Origin: Streptomyces megasporus
GTDB lineage: Bacteria; Actinomycetota; Actinomycetes; Streptomycetales; Streptomycetaceae
Length of the DNA: 64,000 bases
Assembly: GCF_000718985.1 (NCBI RefSeq)
Contig: NZ_JODL01000003.1
Location: forward strand, 124,001 to 188,000
Direction of reading: 5' to 3'
In this document: piece by piece, positions 33,845-43,385 of the stretch
Numbering within the stretch: the first letter of the stretch is position 1
How the letters are laid out: each line of letters begins with the position of its first letter
Position numbers and translations under genes: made by a program
The notes under the pieces: model-generated
Seen by the model: only the letters and a program-made list of their open reading frames with translations
Database searches by the model: none
Told to the model about the DNA's origin: nothing

Positions 33845-35251
33845 ATGACGGCTCGACTCGGGGGCAAAGGGCTCGGAGGCAGGGTCCGCAGAGGCGTGAC
33901 CAGCACCGCGATCGCGGCGGCGGCGATGGCCGCGCTCACCGCGTCGCAGGGGCCCGGTCTGGAGTTCGTCCAGCCCGGCGGCAGAGACGCCGGCACCTCT
34001 CCGGAGGCGTCCGACCTTCCCGCCGACGGCAACTCCCCCTATCACACCGAACTCCCGCCGCTGGTGAAGCCGGACGAGCCGGACGCGTCCAAGGACCTGC
34101 CGGACGTCTCCGGCCCGTCGGAGTCGGGCATACCCGCCACCGTTCTGGCCGCCTACAAGAAGGCGGAGCGGGCCCTGGCCGGCGAGCGGCCCGGCTGCAA
34201 CCTCTCCTGGCAACTCCTCGCCGCGATAGGCAAGGTGGAGTCCGGGCAGGCCCGCGGCGGCGCGGTGGACTCCGAGGGCACCACTCTCAAGCCGATCCTG
34301 GGGCCGGCTCTCAACGGCGTCGGCTTCGCGCACATCTCGGACACCGACGGCGGCGCCTACGACGGCGACACCCGGTACGACCGGGCCGTCGGCCCGATGC
34401 AGTTCATCCCGTCCACCTGGGCGAGTTGGGGAGCGGACGGCAACGGCGACGGCCGGAAGGACCCCAACAACATCTACGACGCCGCGCTCGCCGCCGGACG
34501 CTACCTGTGCGCGGGCGGCAAGGACTTGTCGAACCGGGCCGACCTGGAACGGGCCATCCTCAGCTACAACCAGTCGCGGGAGTACCTGCGGACGGTCCTG
34601 TCCTGGCTGGAGTTCTACCGCAAGGGCGTCCACGAGGTGCCCGACGGCAAGGGCGTGCTGCCCGAGAGCCCCGGCGCGGGCAACGAATCCCGGCCCGCCG
34701 AGCCGAGCACGGCCCCCGACTCCCGGTCGAAGGGCGGGAACGGCGGCTCCGAGAACGGCAAGGACGGCCAGGACGGCAAGGGCGAGGACGACGGGAAGGA
34801 CCCCTCCCCGCAGCCCACCGCATCCGAGAGCGGCAGCGTGCAGCCCAAGCCCACCAAGACACCCACCCCCCTCCCCACCGGGCCCGGCATCCCCACGCCG
34901 ACCGAGAAGCCCACCAAGCCGGGCGAACCCACCACCTCGCCCACCCCGACGCCCCCCCCGACGCCGACGCCCACCCCGACCTGCCCGGCCGACCCGGAGC
35001 CGGAGCCCACCGACTCCGAGGAGCCCACCGCCTCGCCCACTCCCACCCCGACCCCCACGCCCACCGGGACGGACGGGGCGGAGGAGCCGGACGAGTCCGG
35101 CGAGCCCGGGGACCCGGAGAGCCCCTGCGGCGGCCCGGAGGACGAGGACGGCGAGGAGGGCAAGGGCGAGGACGACGGGAAGAAGGAACCGGCGCCCGCC
35201 CCGTCCGCCAGCGGCAGCGTCTCCGGCGTGCTGGGACGGTCGGGCGAGTAG
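33845..35251 (+). CDS. Secreted lytic murein transglycosylase
   Basis: 468-aa exported peptidoglycan hydrolase. The N-terminus is a signal/anchor (RRGVTSTAIAAAAMAALTASQG). The lysozyme-like transglycosylase domain spans about residues 100-260: CNLSWQLLAAIGKVESGQARGG carries the catalytic Glu, followed by AVGPMQFIPSTWASWGADGN, DPNNIYDAALAAGRYLCAGG and AILSYNQSREYL. The last 200 residues are a low-complexity tail of Pro, Thr, Glu and Gly with PTPTP runs, probably a wall-spanning linker. Start ATG 33845 has GGAGGGG upstream; the frame is open about 30 codons further up but without a good start. It closes with the strongest hairpin in the window. Confidence 0.9.
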   Translation: MTARLGGKGLGGRVRRGVTSTAIAAAAMAALTASQGPGLEFVQPGGRDAGTSPEASDLPADGNSPYHTELPPLVKPDEPDASKDLPDVSGPSESGIPATVLAAYKKAERALAGERPGCNLSWQLLAAIGKVESGQARGGAVDSEGTTLKPILGPALNGVGFAHISDTDGGAYDGDTRYDRAVGPMQFIPSTWASWGADGNGDGRKDPNNIYDAALAAGRYLCAGGKDLSNRADLERAILSYNQSREYLRTVLSWLEFYRKGVHEVPDGKGVLPESPGAGNESRPAEPSTAPDSRSKGGNGGSENGKDGQDGKGEDDGKDPSPQPTASESGSVQPKPTKTPTPLPTGPGIPTPTEKPTKPGEPTTSPTPTPPPTPTPTPTCPADPEPEPTDSEEPTASPTPTPTPTPTGTDGAEEPDESGEPGDPESPCGGPEDEDGEEGKGEDDGKKEPAPAPSASGSVSGVLGRSGE

Positions 35252-35281
35252 CCCCACCGGCCCCACCCGGCCCCGACACCG

Positions 35282-35331
35282 CGACGGCCCGGGCCGCCCC
35301 GCCGGAGAAGGCGGGGCGGCCCGGGCCGTCG
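35282..35331. terminator. Very strong bidirectional terminator
   Basis: Perfect 22-bp arms (35282-35303 and 35310-35331) with loop GGAGAA, between the convergent transglycosylase and hrpB genes. Confidence 0.9.
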
Positions 35332-35345
35332 GCGGTCGGCGGTGG

Positions 35346-37976
35346 TCAGCGGCCGTCGGACCGTCCGCCCCGCGCCGCGGCCGCCGTCCGCCGGGTCGGC
35401 TCCGCGGTGCTCGGGTCCTCGGGCCAGGGGTGCTTGGGGTACCGGCCCCGCAGTTCGGCCCGTACCGAGCGGTAGCCGTCCCGCCAGAACGACGCCAGGT
35501 CCGCCGTCACGGCAGCGGGCCGTCCCGCGGGCGACAGCAGGTGCACCAGCAGCGGCACCCGTCCACCGGCCAGACGGGGCGCCTCCTGCCAGCCGAACAA
35601 CTCCTGCAACTTGACCGCGAGGACCGGGCGCTCGCCGCCGTAGTCCACCCGTATCCGCGACCCGGAGGGCACCTCGATCCGCTCCGGCGCCAACTCGTCC
35701 AGCCGGGCGGCGTCCCCCGTGGCCCACGGCAGCAGAGCGGTCAACAGCCGTCCGACGTCCGCCCGCTCCAGGTCGGCCCGGCGCCGCGCGCCGTCCAGGA
35801 CCGGGCCCAGCCACTCCTCCGCCCGCGCCACCAGCGCCTCGTCCGACACGTCCGGCCAGGGCTCGCCCACCTCCCGGTGGAGGAAGGCCAGCCGCTCCCG
35901 CAGCGAACGCGCCTCCCGCGTCCAGTGCAGCAGCTCCGGCCCGACGCGCCGCAGCCCGTCCAGCAGCGCGGCCCGCACCCGCGCCGGATCGGGCTCCGCG
36001 AGAGGGGAGGAGGCCAACTCGATCGCGCCCAGCCGTTCCACGCGCCGGGCGACCACGTCACCGGCGTCCCCGGCGCCGCCCCCGCCTCGCCCGGCGGACC
36101 AGAGCACCTCCTCCTCGCGGGAGTACAGCGCCCCGGCGGCCCGGCGCGCGGTGTCCTCGTCGATCACCGCAGCCAGCCGCACCCGCGCGGAGGCCGCTCC
36201 CACCGGACGGTCCGCGACGGCGACGGCCAGCCAGGGCGCCTCCCGCAGCCCGGAGCCGGGGGCGAGGTCCGCGCGCGTTCCGGAGGCCATCAGATACGCC
36301 CGCTCGCCCCGGGAGCGCGCCACCCGCTCGGGGAAGGCCAGTGCCACCACCAGGCCCGCGGCCACGTCGTCCGGCGGAACGCCGGCGGGGTCGGCCCCCC
36401 GTCGTGCCTCCTTCGGCAGGGCCTCCGTCAGACGCCGCGCCTCCGTGCGCCAGCGGGCGGCGTACGCGTCCCCGCCACGCCGTGCGGCGCGCCACGCGGC
36501 CGTGACCTCGTCGCCGTACTCCCGGGGCGGCTCCTCGCTCAGCAGCGCCACCACCTCCGCCGCCCGCCGGACCCCCACCAGGGGCGCTCCGTCCAGCAGG
36601 GCACGCGCCAGCCGGGGGTGGAGGCCCAGGTGGGCCATCGCCTCCCCGCGCCCCGTGGCCCGTCCGGCCGCGTCCACGGCGCCGACCGCGCGCAGCACCT
36701 CGCGGGCCGCGGCCATCGCGCCCGGGGGCGGCGGGTCGGGCAGCGCCAGACCGCGCGCCTCCGGGTCGCCCCAACAGGCCGCGCGCAGGGCGAACGCGGT
36801 GAGGTCCGCGACCGCGATCTCGGGGGAGGGGAACCGCGGCAGCCGCCCGTGCTCGGCCTCGGTCCAGCAGCGGTACACCACGCCCGGCGCCTCGCGTCCG
36901 GCCCGGCCCGCGCGCTGCTCGGCCGACGCCCGCGAGGCCCGCACCGTCGTCAGGGCGCTCAGCCCGCGGGCGTGGTCGGTGCGCGGCTCGCGGGCCAGAC
37001 CCGAGTCCACCACCACCCGCACCCCGGGGACGGTCAGGCTGGACTCGGCGACCGACGTGGCCAGCACCACCCGGCGCCGCCCGGCGGAACCGGACAGCAC
37101 CGCGTCCTGGACGGCGGCCGGGGCCCGCCCGTGCACCTGGAGCACCTCGGCGTCCACGCCACCGTCCGCGCTGCCGTTCACGCCGCCGTCCGCCCCGCCT
37201 CGCAGCAGGGCGGCCACCCTCGCGATCTCCCCGACACCGGGCAGGAAGCACAGCACGTCGCCGTCCTCCTCCCGCAGCGCCCGCCGCACCACGGCCGCCA
37301 CGTGCTCCAGCAGGGCCGGGTCCACCCACATCCCGTGGGCGGGACGCACCGGGCGGAGCGCGGGGGGAGGCGTCCACACCACCCGCACCGGGTGCGTCAC
37401 GCCGGGTGTCTCCACCACCGGCGCGTCCAACAGCCGTGCCCAGCCCTCGGCGTCGGTGGTCGCCGAGGCGGCGACCAGCCGCAGCTCTGGCCGCAGCGCG
37501 GCCCGCACGTCCAGCAGGAAGGCGGCGGCGGTGTCCGCGTCCAGGTGCCGCTCGTGGCACTCGTCCAGCACCACCACGTCGACCCCGGGCAGTTCCGGGT
37601 CGCGCTGCAGGCGCTGGAGCAGCACCCCGGTGGTCACCACCTCCACCGCGCACTCCGGGCCCACCACGCGCTCGCCGCGCACGGTGAACCCCACGCGCTC
37701 CCCCACCCGTTCGCCCAGGAGCCAGGCCATCCGCCGCGCCGCGGCCCGCACCGCGATGCGGCGGGGTTCGGCCACCACCACACGCCGGAGGGGACGGGGG
37801 CGCCCGAGGCCCTCGGGGGACGTCGGACCCGCCAGGGCCAGGGGCACCAGCGTGGTCTTGCCGGTGCCCGGGGGAGCGCACAGCACCGCCGCCCCGCGCG
37901 CGGCCAGCGCGTCCTCCAGGGCGGGCAGGGCGGAACGCACGGGCAGTCGGTGAAGGGCGTCGGTCCGCAGGGGCAT
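35346..37976 (-). CDS. hrpB: ATP-dependent helicase HrpB
   Basis: 876-aa DEAH/RHA-family helicase. Walker A is CAPPGTGKTT, and the DEAH box reads DECHERH. Motif III is SATTDAEG, and the C-terminal RecA-like lobe has VHGRAPAAVQDAVL and QRAGRAGREAPGVVYR. The HrpB-specific C-terminal region follows (YGGERPVLAVKLQELFGWQEAP, then LLSPAGRPAAVTADLASFW). Length is normal. ATG 37976 has GGAG at good spacing. The role is RNA-helicase-like but not well defined in actinomycetes. It is 42 bp downstream of the methyltransferase gene on the same strand and may be co-transcribed. Confidence 0.93.
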   Translation of the reverse strand: MPLRTDALHRLPVRSALPALEDALAARGAAVLCAPPGTGKTTLVPLALAGPTSPEGLGRPRPLRRVVVAEPRRIAVRAAARRMAWLLGERVGERVGFTVRGERVVGPECAVEVVTTGVLLQRLQRDPELPGVDVVVLDECHERHLDADTAAAFLLDVRAALRPELRLVAASATTDAEGWARLLDAPVVETPGVTHPVRVVWTPPPALRPVRPAHGMWVDPALLEHVAAVVRRALREEDGDVLCFLPGVGEIARVAALLRGGADGGVNGSADGGVDAEVLQVHGRAPAAVQDAVLSGSAGRRRVVLATSVAESSLTVPGVRVVVDSGLAREPRTDHARGLSALTTVRASRASAEQRAGRAGREAPGVVYRCWTEAEHGRLPRFPSPEIAVADLTAFALRAACWGDPEARGLALPDPPPPGAMAAAREVLRAVGAVDAAGRATGRGEAMAHLGLHPRLARALLDGAPLVGVRRAAEVVALLSEEPPREYGDEVTAAWRAARRGGDAYAARWRTEARRLTEALPKEARRGADPAGVPPDDVAAGLVVALAFPERVARSRGERAYLMASGTRADLAPGSGLREAPWLAVAVADRPVGAASARVRLAAVIDEDTARRAAGALYSREEEVLWSAGRGGGGAGDAGDVVARRVERLGAIELASSPLAEPDPARVRAALLDGLRRVGPELLHWTREARSLRERLAFLHREVGEPWPDVSDEALVARAEEWLGPVLDGARRRADLERADVGRLLTALLPWATGDAARLDELAPERIEVPSGSRIRVDYGGERPVLAVKLQELFGWQEAPRLAGGRVPLLVHLLSPAGRPAAVTADLASFWRDGYRSVRAELRGRYPKHPWPEDPSTAEPTRRTAAAARGGRSDGR

Positions 37977-38017
37977 GCTCCCATCCTCCCCCCAGCCTCG
38001 CAGCGCCCCCGCGGGCC

Positions 38018-38839
38018 TCAGTCGCGTTCGCAGACGAAGACCGCCGTGCCCGGGATCAGCCGTCCGCGCAGCGGGGACCAGCCGCCCCACACCTGCCGGT
38101 TCCACTCGGGCCACTCCGGTTCGACCAGGTCCACCAGACGGAACCCGGCGGCGACGACGTCGCGCACCCGGTCGCCGAGCGTGCGGTGGTGCTCGACGTA
38201 GACGGCCCGTCCCCGTTCGTCCTGCTCCACGTACGGTGTGCGGTCGAAGTAGGAGGAGTGGACCGTCAGCCCCTCGATCCCGGGTTCGTCGGGGAAGGCC
38301 CAGCGGATCGGGTGGGTGACGGAGAAGACCCAGCGTCCGCCCGGCCGCAGGACACGGCGCACCTCGCGCATCACCCGCACCGGGTCGGCGACGAAGGGCA
38401 ACGCCCCGTAGGAGGAGCACGCCAGGTCGAAGGAGCCGTCGGCGAAGGGCAGGGCGCCGGCGTCGGCCTGGACGAGGGGGAACGTCGGCGCGCCGGGGAC
38501 GTCCCGGGCGAAGCGCAGCGCGTGCCGGAGCTGCCGGTGCGAGATGTCCAGGGCCACCGGGCGGGCCCCGCGGGTCGCCAGCCAGCGCGAGCACTGGGCC
38601 GCTCCGGCGCCGACCTCCAGCACGGACCGTCCGGCCAGCTTCTCCGTCGGGCCCAGCAGGCGGGCCCGCTCCTCGTCCAGCCCCTCGGGCCCCCACACGA
38701 AGCGGGCGTCGCCGAGGAAGTCCCCGTGCTCGCGCTGGTAGTCGTCCGCGTTGCGGTCCCACCACAGGCGGCTGGCCCGGACGCTCTCGGTGTGGCCGGC
38801 CTCGCGGCGCGTGACTTCTGGTTCGCTCTCTTGGTTCAT
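38018..38839 (-). CDS. SAM-dependent methyltransferase (class I)
   Basis: 273-aa methyltransferase with the Rossmann SAM motif VLEVGAGAAQCSRWLA. The post-I acidic strand is PVALDIS, motif II is FDLACSSYGALPF, and motif III is VLRPGGRWVFSVTHPI. The C-terminal lid (FDRTPYVEQDERGRAVYVEHHRTLGD) is typical of a Streptomyces small-molecule methyltransferase group. The substrate is not known. ATG 38839 has only a weak Shine-Dalgarno (GGGCAG). It is divergent from rpsA across about 400 bp and possibly the first gene of a two-gene unit with hrpB. Confidence 0.85.
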   Translation of the reverse strand: MNQESEPEVTRREAGHTESVRASRLWWDRNADDYQREHGDFLGDARFVWGPEGLDEERARLLGPTEKLAGRSVLEVGAGAAQCSRWLATRGARPVALDISHRQLRHALRFARDVPGAPTFPLVQADAGALPFADGSFDLACSSYGALPFVADPVRVMREVRRVLRPGGRWVFSVTHPIRWAFPDEPGIEGLTVHSSYFDRTPYVEQDERGRAVYVEHHRTLGDRVRDVVAAGFRLVDLVEPEWPEWNRQVWGGWSPLRGRLIPGTAVFVCERD

Positions 38840-39245
38840 GCTGCCCGTCGTCGTAACCTGCGGTCGGAAGTCGCCGCCGGGGCCTCGTCGGGCGCCGGGG
38901 GCGTGCCGGGCCTTGTGGGAAAGCACGAGGGTGGGCCCGGAAAGACCCTCCCAGGCGGTGACATCCGCCTGGTATGAGAGTTAAGTCCCTCGTGTCCTTG
39001 TTCGCGCATTGACCATGCACGGCTGCCCACGTATGCTACAAGTTGCGCTGCGGGCCTGCGCGCCTCGGACGGAGCAGGTCGCGCTCGTATCTGTTGTATG
39101 TCCCCTCGGTTGTCGAGGTGCTTGTGATTTCCTCGGAGATCTTCGGTGAAGCGCCTCGCAGGCTGTCCGGCTTCGGCAGTGCGATAAGGGCTCTCGGCGT
39201 AGCAGTACCTACGACTTCAATGTCCGTACCGGAGCCCTTTTCCAC
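38840..39245. other. Divergent region between methyltransferase gene and rpsA
   Basis: 406 bp containing an operator-like inverted repeat CCAGGCGG-N6-CCGCCTGG at 38951-38972, the rpsA promoter at 39009-39037 and a leader of about 200 nt before the rpsA ATG. The leader is comparatively AT-rich and may be structured, which would fit autogenous control of S1, but I see no named element. Confidence 0.6.
39009..39037 (+). promoter_or_regulatory. rpsA promoter (HrdB-type)
   Basis: TTGACC (39009-39014), exactly 17 bp, then TATGCT (39032-39037). It is one of the clearest vegetative promoters in the window. Transcription should start near 39044, giving a leader of about 200 nt. Confidence 0.8.
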
Positions 39246-40739
39246 ATGACGAGCAGCACCGAGACCACCGTGACCACCCCGCAGGTTGCGGTTAACGACA
39301 TCGGTTCCGAGGAAGCCTTCCTCGCCGCGATCGACGAGACGATCAAGTACTTCAACGACGGCGACATCGTCGACGGCGTCATCGTGAAGGTCGACCGGGA
39401 CGAGGTCCTGCTCGACATCGGCTACAAGACCGAGGGTGTCATCCCTTCCCGTGAGCTGTCGATCAAGCACGATGTCGACCCGAACGAGGTCGTCGCCGTC
39501 GGTGACGAGATCGAGGCCCTGGTCCTCCAGAAGGAGGACAAGGAGGGCCGCCTGATCCTCTCGAAGAAGCGTGCCCAGTACGAGCGGGCCTGGGGCACCA
39601 TCGAGAAGATCAAGGAAGAGGACGGCATCGTCACCGGTACCGTCATCGAGGTCGTCAAGGGCGGCCTGATCCTCGACATCGGCCTCCGCGGCTTCCTCCC
39701 GGCCTCCCTGGTCGAGATGCGTCGCGTCCGCGACCTCCAGCCGTACGTCGGCAAGGAGCTCGAGGCGAAGATCATCGAGCTGGACAAGAACCGCAACAAC
39801 GTGGTTCTCTCCCGCCGCGCCTGGCTGGAGCAGACGCAGAGCGAGGTCCGTCAGACCTTCCTCACCACCCTGCAGAAGGGCCAGGTGCGCTCCGGTGTCG
39901 TCTCCTCGATCGTCAACTTCGGCGCCTTCGTGGACCTGGGCGGCGTCGACGGTCTGGTCCACGTCTCCGAGCTGTCCTGGAAGCACATCGACCACCCGTC
40001 CGAGGTCGTCGAGGTCGGCCAGGAGGTCACCGTCGAGGTCCTGGACGTCGACATGGACCGCGAGCGGGTCTCCCTGTCGCTGAAGGCGACCCAGGAGGAC
40101 CCGTGGCAGCAGTTCGCCCGGACTCACCAGATCGGCCAGGTCGTGCCCGGCAAGGTCACCAAGCTGGTGCCGTTCGGCGCGTTCGTCCGCGTGGACGAGG
40201 GCATCGAGGGTCTGGTCCACATCTCCGAGCTGGCCGAGCGCCACGTGGAGATCCCCGAGCAGGTCGTCCAGGTCAACGACGAGATCTTCGTCAAGGTCAT
40301 CGACATCGACCTGGAGCGCCGCCGCATCAGCCTCTCGCTGAAGCAGGCCAACGAGGCCTTCGGCCCCGACCCGCTGGCGGTCGAGTTCGACCCGACCCTG
40401 TACGGCATGGCCGCGTCCTACGACGACCAGGGCAACTACATCTACCCCGAGGGCTTCGACCCGGAGGCCAACGACTGGCTGCCCGGTTACGAGAAGCAGC
40501 GCGAGGAGTGGGAGCGCCAGTACGCCGAGGCGCAGCAGCGCTTCGAGCAGCACCAGGCGCAGGTCCTCAAGTCCCGCGAGGCCGACGCCCAGGCGGAGGC
40601 CGAGGGCACCGGTGGCGGCGGCGGCCAGCAGGCCGGCGGCGGCTCGTACTCCTCGGAGTCGGGCGACAACTCCGGGGCCCTGGCCTCGGACGAGGCCCTG
40701 GCGGCCCTCCGCGAGAAGCTCGCGGGCGGCCAGAGCTGA
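39246..40739 (+). CDS. rpsA: Ribosomal protein S1
   Basis: 497-aa S1 protein, needed to bind and unfold mRNA on the 30S subunit. Four S1/OB domains are visible. They begin near GDIVDGVIVKVDRDEVLLDIGYKTEG, DGIVTGTVIEVVKGGLILDIGLRG, GQVRSGVVSSIVNFGAFVDLGGVDG and GQVVPGKVTKLVPFGAFVRVDEG. This is the short actinobacterial form (four domains rather than six as in E. coli). The C-terminus is a Glu/Gln-rich then Gly-rich tail ending EKLAGGQS. ATG 39246 has GGAG about 10 bases upstream. Codon use is strongly biased, as for a highly expressed gene. A perfect 15-bp hairpin follows. Confidence 0.97.
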   Translation: MTSSTETTVTTPQVAVNDIGSEEAFLAAIDETIKYFNDGDIVDGVIVKVDRDEVLLDIGYKTEGVIPSRELSIKHDVDPNEVVAVGDEIEALVLQKEDKEGRLILSKKRAQYERAWGTIEKIKEEDGIVTGTVIEVVKGGLILDIGLRGFLPASLVEMRRVRDLQPYVGKELEAKIIELDKNRNNVVLSRRAWLEQTQSEVRQTFLTTLQKGQVRSGVVSSIVNFGAFVDLGGVDGLVHVSELSWKHIDHPSEVVEVGQEVTVEVLDVDMDRERVSLSLKATQEDPWQQFARTHQIGQVVPGKVTKLVPFGAFVRVDEGIEGLVHISELAERHVEIPEQVVQVNDEIFVKVIDIDLERRRISLSLKQANEAFGPDPLAVEFDPTLYGMAASYDDQGNYIYPEGFDPEANDWLPGYEKQREEWERQYAEAQQRFEQHQAQVLKSREADAQAEAEGTGGGGGQQAGGGSYSSESGDNSGALASDEALAALREKLAGGQS

Positions 40740-41071
40740 CCCGAGCCGGTCGGCCGGTCCTCGGATCGGCCCCGGCACATGACGACGCCTGAACAGGGCC
40801 CGCTCCCGTTTTCCGGGAGCGGGCCCTGCGGCGTTGCCGGGCTCCCCCGAAGGGCACCGACCGAGAGCCCCGGCCGGAAGCCCGACCGGCGGCACTGCCG
40901 GAGCCCGCCGGACGGACCGGCGCACCGGACGTGGCACCATGCGTGACCGGGCCGGTGACCACCGGCCCCGGCACTCCCGTACGAGGAGGTCTCCCGGCCG
41001 TTCGACCGCGGGGAATGCGCGCTCGGCGGCGGACGTTGCCGACGGACAAGGAGCGATACAAAGGAGCGGCA
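40740..41071. other. Intergenic region between rpsA and the PAC2 gene
   Basis: 332 bp holding the rpsA terminator and, further right, only GC-rich sequence without a convincing gene or promoter. The Shine-Dalgarno AAGGAG of the next gene is at 41061-41066. Confidence 0.5.
40794..40828 (+). terminator. rpsA terminator
   Basis: Perfect 15-bp arms CAGGGCCCGCTCCCG (40794-40808) and CGGGAGCGGGCCCTG (40814-40828) with loop TTTTC. Confidence 0.88.
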
Positions 41072-42055
41072 GTGCTGGATCCGCAGGATCTGTACGAGTG
41101 GGAGGCGGCCGGCCTGAAGGAGGCCGAGGCGGCCGTCGGAGAGCCGGGCAGCGCCGGGCTCGTCATGCTCTACCACTTCGAGGGCTTCATCGACGCCGGG
41201 GAGACCGGCGGCCAGATCGTCTCGCGGCTGCTGGACCACCGGCCGCACCTGACCGTCGCCCGTTTCGACGTGGACCGCCTCGTCGACTACCGCGCCCGCC
41301 GCCCGGTGATGACCTTCCGCCGCGACCGGTGGGTGTCCTACGACCGACTCCGGCTTGAGCTGCGGCTGCTGCGGGACGCCACCGGCACTCCCTTCCTGCT
41401 GCTCACCGGACCCGAGCCGGACGTGGAGTGGGAGAGGTTCGTCGCCGCCGTGCGTCAGATGGTCGAACGCCTCGGCGTACGGCTGGCGGTCACCTTCCAC
41501 GGCATCCCCATGGGCGTCCCGCACACCCGCCCCGTCGGCCTCACCCCCCACGGCAACCGTCTGGACCTCACCCCCGTGCGCCAGACCCCCTTCGACGAGG
41601 CGCAGGTGCCCGGAAGCGCCGCCGCGCTGCTGGAGTTCCGGCTCTCCGAGGCGGGCCACGACGTCCTGGGCTTCGCCGCGCACGTGCCGCACTACGTGGC
41701 CCGTTCCACCTACCCCGACGCCGCCCTGGTGGTCGTCGAGTCGATCACCTCGGCCACCGGGCTGGTCCTTCCGGAGGTCACCCACGCGCTGCGTTCGGAC
41801 GCCCACCGGGTCCAGGACGAGATCGAGCGGCAACTGGCCGAAGGGGACGGCGAACTGGTCGCGGTCGTCCGCGGCCTGGAGCAGCAGTATGACGCCATGG
41901 CCGGGGCCGAGACGCGCGGCAGCCTGGTCGCCGAGCCCGTGGAGCTGCCGTCCGCCGAGGAGTTGGGCGAGGTCTTCGAGCGTTTCCTCGCCGAACGCGA
42001 GAACGGCGGCGGCGCCGATCCGGACGGCGGGGACGGCCCCGAGAGTCGGCCCTGA
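41072..42055 (+). CDS. PAC2-family protein
   Basis: 327-aa member of the PAC2 family (related to proteasome-assembly chaperone 2). It shows [24 protein letters not shown] near the start, [24 protein letters not shown], then the [21 protein letters not shown] stretch and [14 protein letters not shown]. Actinomycetes have a 20S proteasome, but a chaperone role for these proteins is inference. GTG 41072 has AAGGAG at 5 bases. It lies 148 bp before coaE. Confidence 0.85.
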   Translation: MLDPQDLYEWEAAGLKEAEAAVGEPGSAGLVMLYHFEGFIDAGETGGQIVSRLLDHRPHLTVARFDVDRLVDYRARRPVMTFRRDRWVSYDRLRLELRLLRDATGTPFLLLTGPEPDVEWERFVAAVRQMVERLGVRLAVTFHGIPMGVPHTRPVGLTPHGNRLDLTPVRQTPFDEAQVPGSAAALLEFRLSEAGHDVLGFAAHVPHYVARSTYPDAALVVVESITSATGLVLPEVTHALRSDAHRVQDEIERQLAEGDGELVAVVRGLEQQYDAMAGAETRGSLVAEPVELPSAEELGEVFERFLAERENGGGADPDGGDGPESRP

Positions 42056-42203
42056 GCGCCGCGGCGCCGTGGGCCCGGGCCGTTCCTCGACGGCTTTCGG
42101 GGCTCGGATAGGGTGAGGGCGCCGTGGCGGGAGGTCCGCCGCGGCGCACGGCCCCGCGCGTGACGCGGGGAGCGAGCGGGCACCGAACGGGTGGAGGCAC
42201 GAC

Positions 42204-42815
42204 ATGCTCTCCGTGGGGCTGACGGGCGGAATCGGCTCGGGCAAGAGCGAGGTGTCGCGCCTCCTCGCCGAGCACGGGGCCGTGATCGTCGACGCCGACA
42301 AGATCGCACGCGAGGTCGTGGCGCCCGGCACCCCGGGACTCGCCGCCGTGGTCGCCGAGTTCGGCGAGGAGATCCTCGCTCCGGACGGCACCCTGGACCG
42401 CCCCCGGCTCGGCGCCATCGTCTTCGGCGACCCGGAGAAGCGGAAGGCCCTCAACGCGATCGTCCACCCGCTGGTCGGCGCCCGCTCCGCCGAGATCCAG
42501 GAGGCGGCCGGCGAGGACGCGGTCGTCGTCCACGACGTGCCGCTGCTCGCCGAGAACGGTCTCGCCCCCCTCTACGACCTGGTGATCGTCGTCGACGCCT
42601 CCACCGAGACCCGACTCGACCGCCTGGTGCGCCTGCGCGGCATGACCGAGGCGGACGCCCGCGCCCGGATGGCCGCCCAGGCCACGCGCGAGCAGCGGTT
42701 GGCCGTCGCGGACGTCGTCATCGACAACGACGGCCCGCTGGAGAGGCTGGAGTCCCAGGTGGCGGACGTGTGGCGGCGGTTGGACGAACGGGCCCGCGAA
42801 ACCCCCCGCGCTTGA
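42204..42815 (+). CDS. coaE: Dephospho-CoA kinase
   Basis: Last enzyme of coenzyme A synthesis: phosphorylates dephospho-CoA with ATP. 203 aa, normal for the single-domain form; many actinobacteria carry a longer fusion, so this is the short version. P-loop [15 protein letters not shown], then [13 protein letters not shown] (CoA-binding/catalytic Asp), [11 protein letters not shown], and the lid [20 protein letters not shown] 42204 has GGAGG upstream. Confidence 0.95.
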   Translation: MLSVGLTGGIGSGKSEVSRLLAEHGAVIVDADKIAREVVAPGTPGLAAVVAEFGEEILAPDGTLDRPRLGAIVFGDPEKRKALNAIVHPLVGARSAEIQEAAGEDAVVVHDVPLLAENGLAPLYDLVIVVDASTETRLDRLVRLRGMTEADARARMAAQATREQRLAVADVVIDNDGPLERLESQVADVWRRLDERARETPRA

Positions 42816-43011
42816 CCGGGGCGCGGGACGGGAAGACTCACCCGCACGGGAATACGCCCGTGGCGCCGACGCGTTCTCGCAGCGGTGCACCACGGCGTCC
42901 GCGGTGTCCCACCGGATACCGCGTGGCGCCCCGCGACCACAACACGTACCCGAGGACCGCTCCCTCCGCGACGAGCACGGACACGGAGAGGGCGGACAAG
43001 GAGGGGCCGAC

Positions 43012-43383
43012 GTGCCCGAAGCCACGCCCGAGACCCATGTCATCCAGTTCCGCGCCGCCGAGCAGTTGCTGGCCGCCCGAGACCCCAGGGGTGCGCTGAA
43101 GCTCCTGGAGTCGGTGGTCGAGGCCTTCCCGGAGAAGGTCTCCGTCCGTCTGCTGCGGGCCCGGGCCTTCTTCCTCAGCGCCCAGTTGCGGGCCGCCGAG
43201 AAGGAGTTCCGGGTCGTCCTGGAGCGCGAGCCGGACAACTCCTACGCGCACTACGCCCTCGGCCGCACCCTGGAGCGCGCGGGCCGGGACGACGAGGCGC
43301 TGCGCCACTTCCGTCTCGCCGCGGCGCTGGACCCCCGCCCGGACTTCTGGGAGGCGGCCCGGTTCGGCGACCGCGCCGCCTGA
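43012..43383 (+). CDS. Tetratricopeptide-repeat protein
   Basis: 123-aa protein made almost wholly of TPR helices (about three repeats: ALKLLESVVEAFPEKVSVRL, then LRAAEKEFRVVLEREPDNSY and DDEALRHFRLAAALDPRPDF). Such proteins act as protein-binding scaffolds; partner unknown. The GTG at 43012 has a strong AAGGAGGGG upstream, which decides the start over an upstream ATG at 42904. It is convergent, with only 2 bp between its stop and that of the next gene. Confidence 0.85.
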   Translation: MPEATPETHVIQFRAAEQLLAARDPRGALKLLESVVEAFPEKVSVRLLRARAFFLSAQLRAAEKEFRVVLEREPDNSYAHYALGRTLERAGRDDEALRHFRLAAALDPRPDFWEAARFGDRAA

Positions 43384-43385
43384 GA

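Noticed and set aside
33541..33845. Possible c-di-AMP (ydaO) riboswitch before the lytic transglycosylase gene
   Set aside because: GGGGAAACC and GGGGTGAA pieces occur, and the gene type fits, but the highly conserved 3' part (CAGCTAACCTCG-like) is absent.
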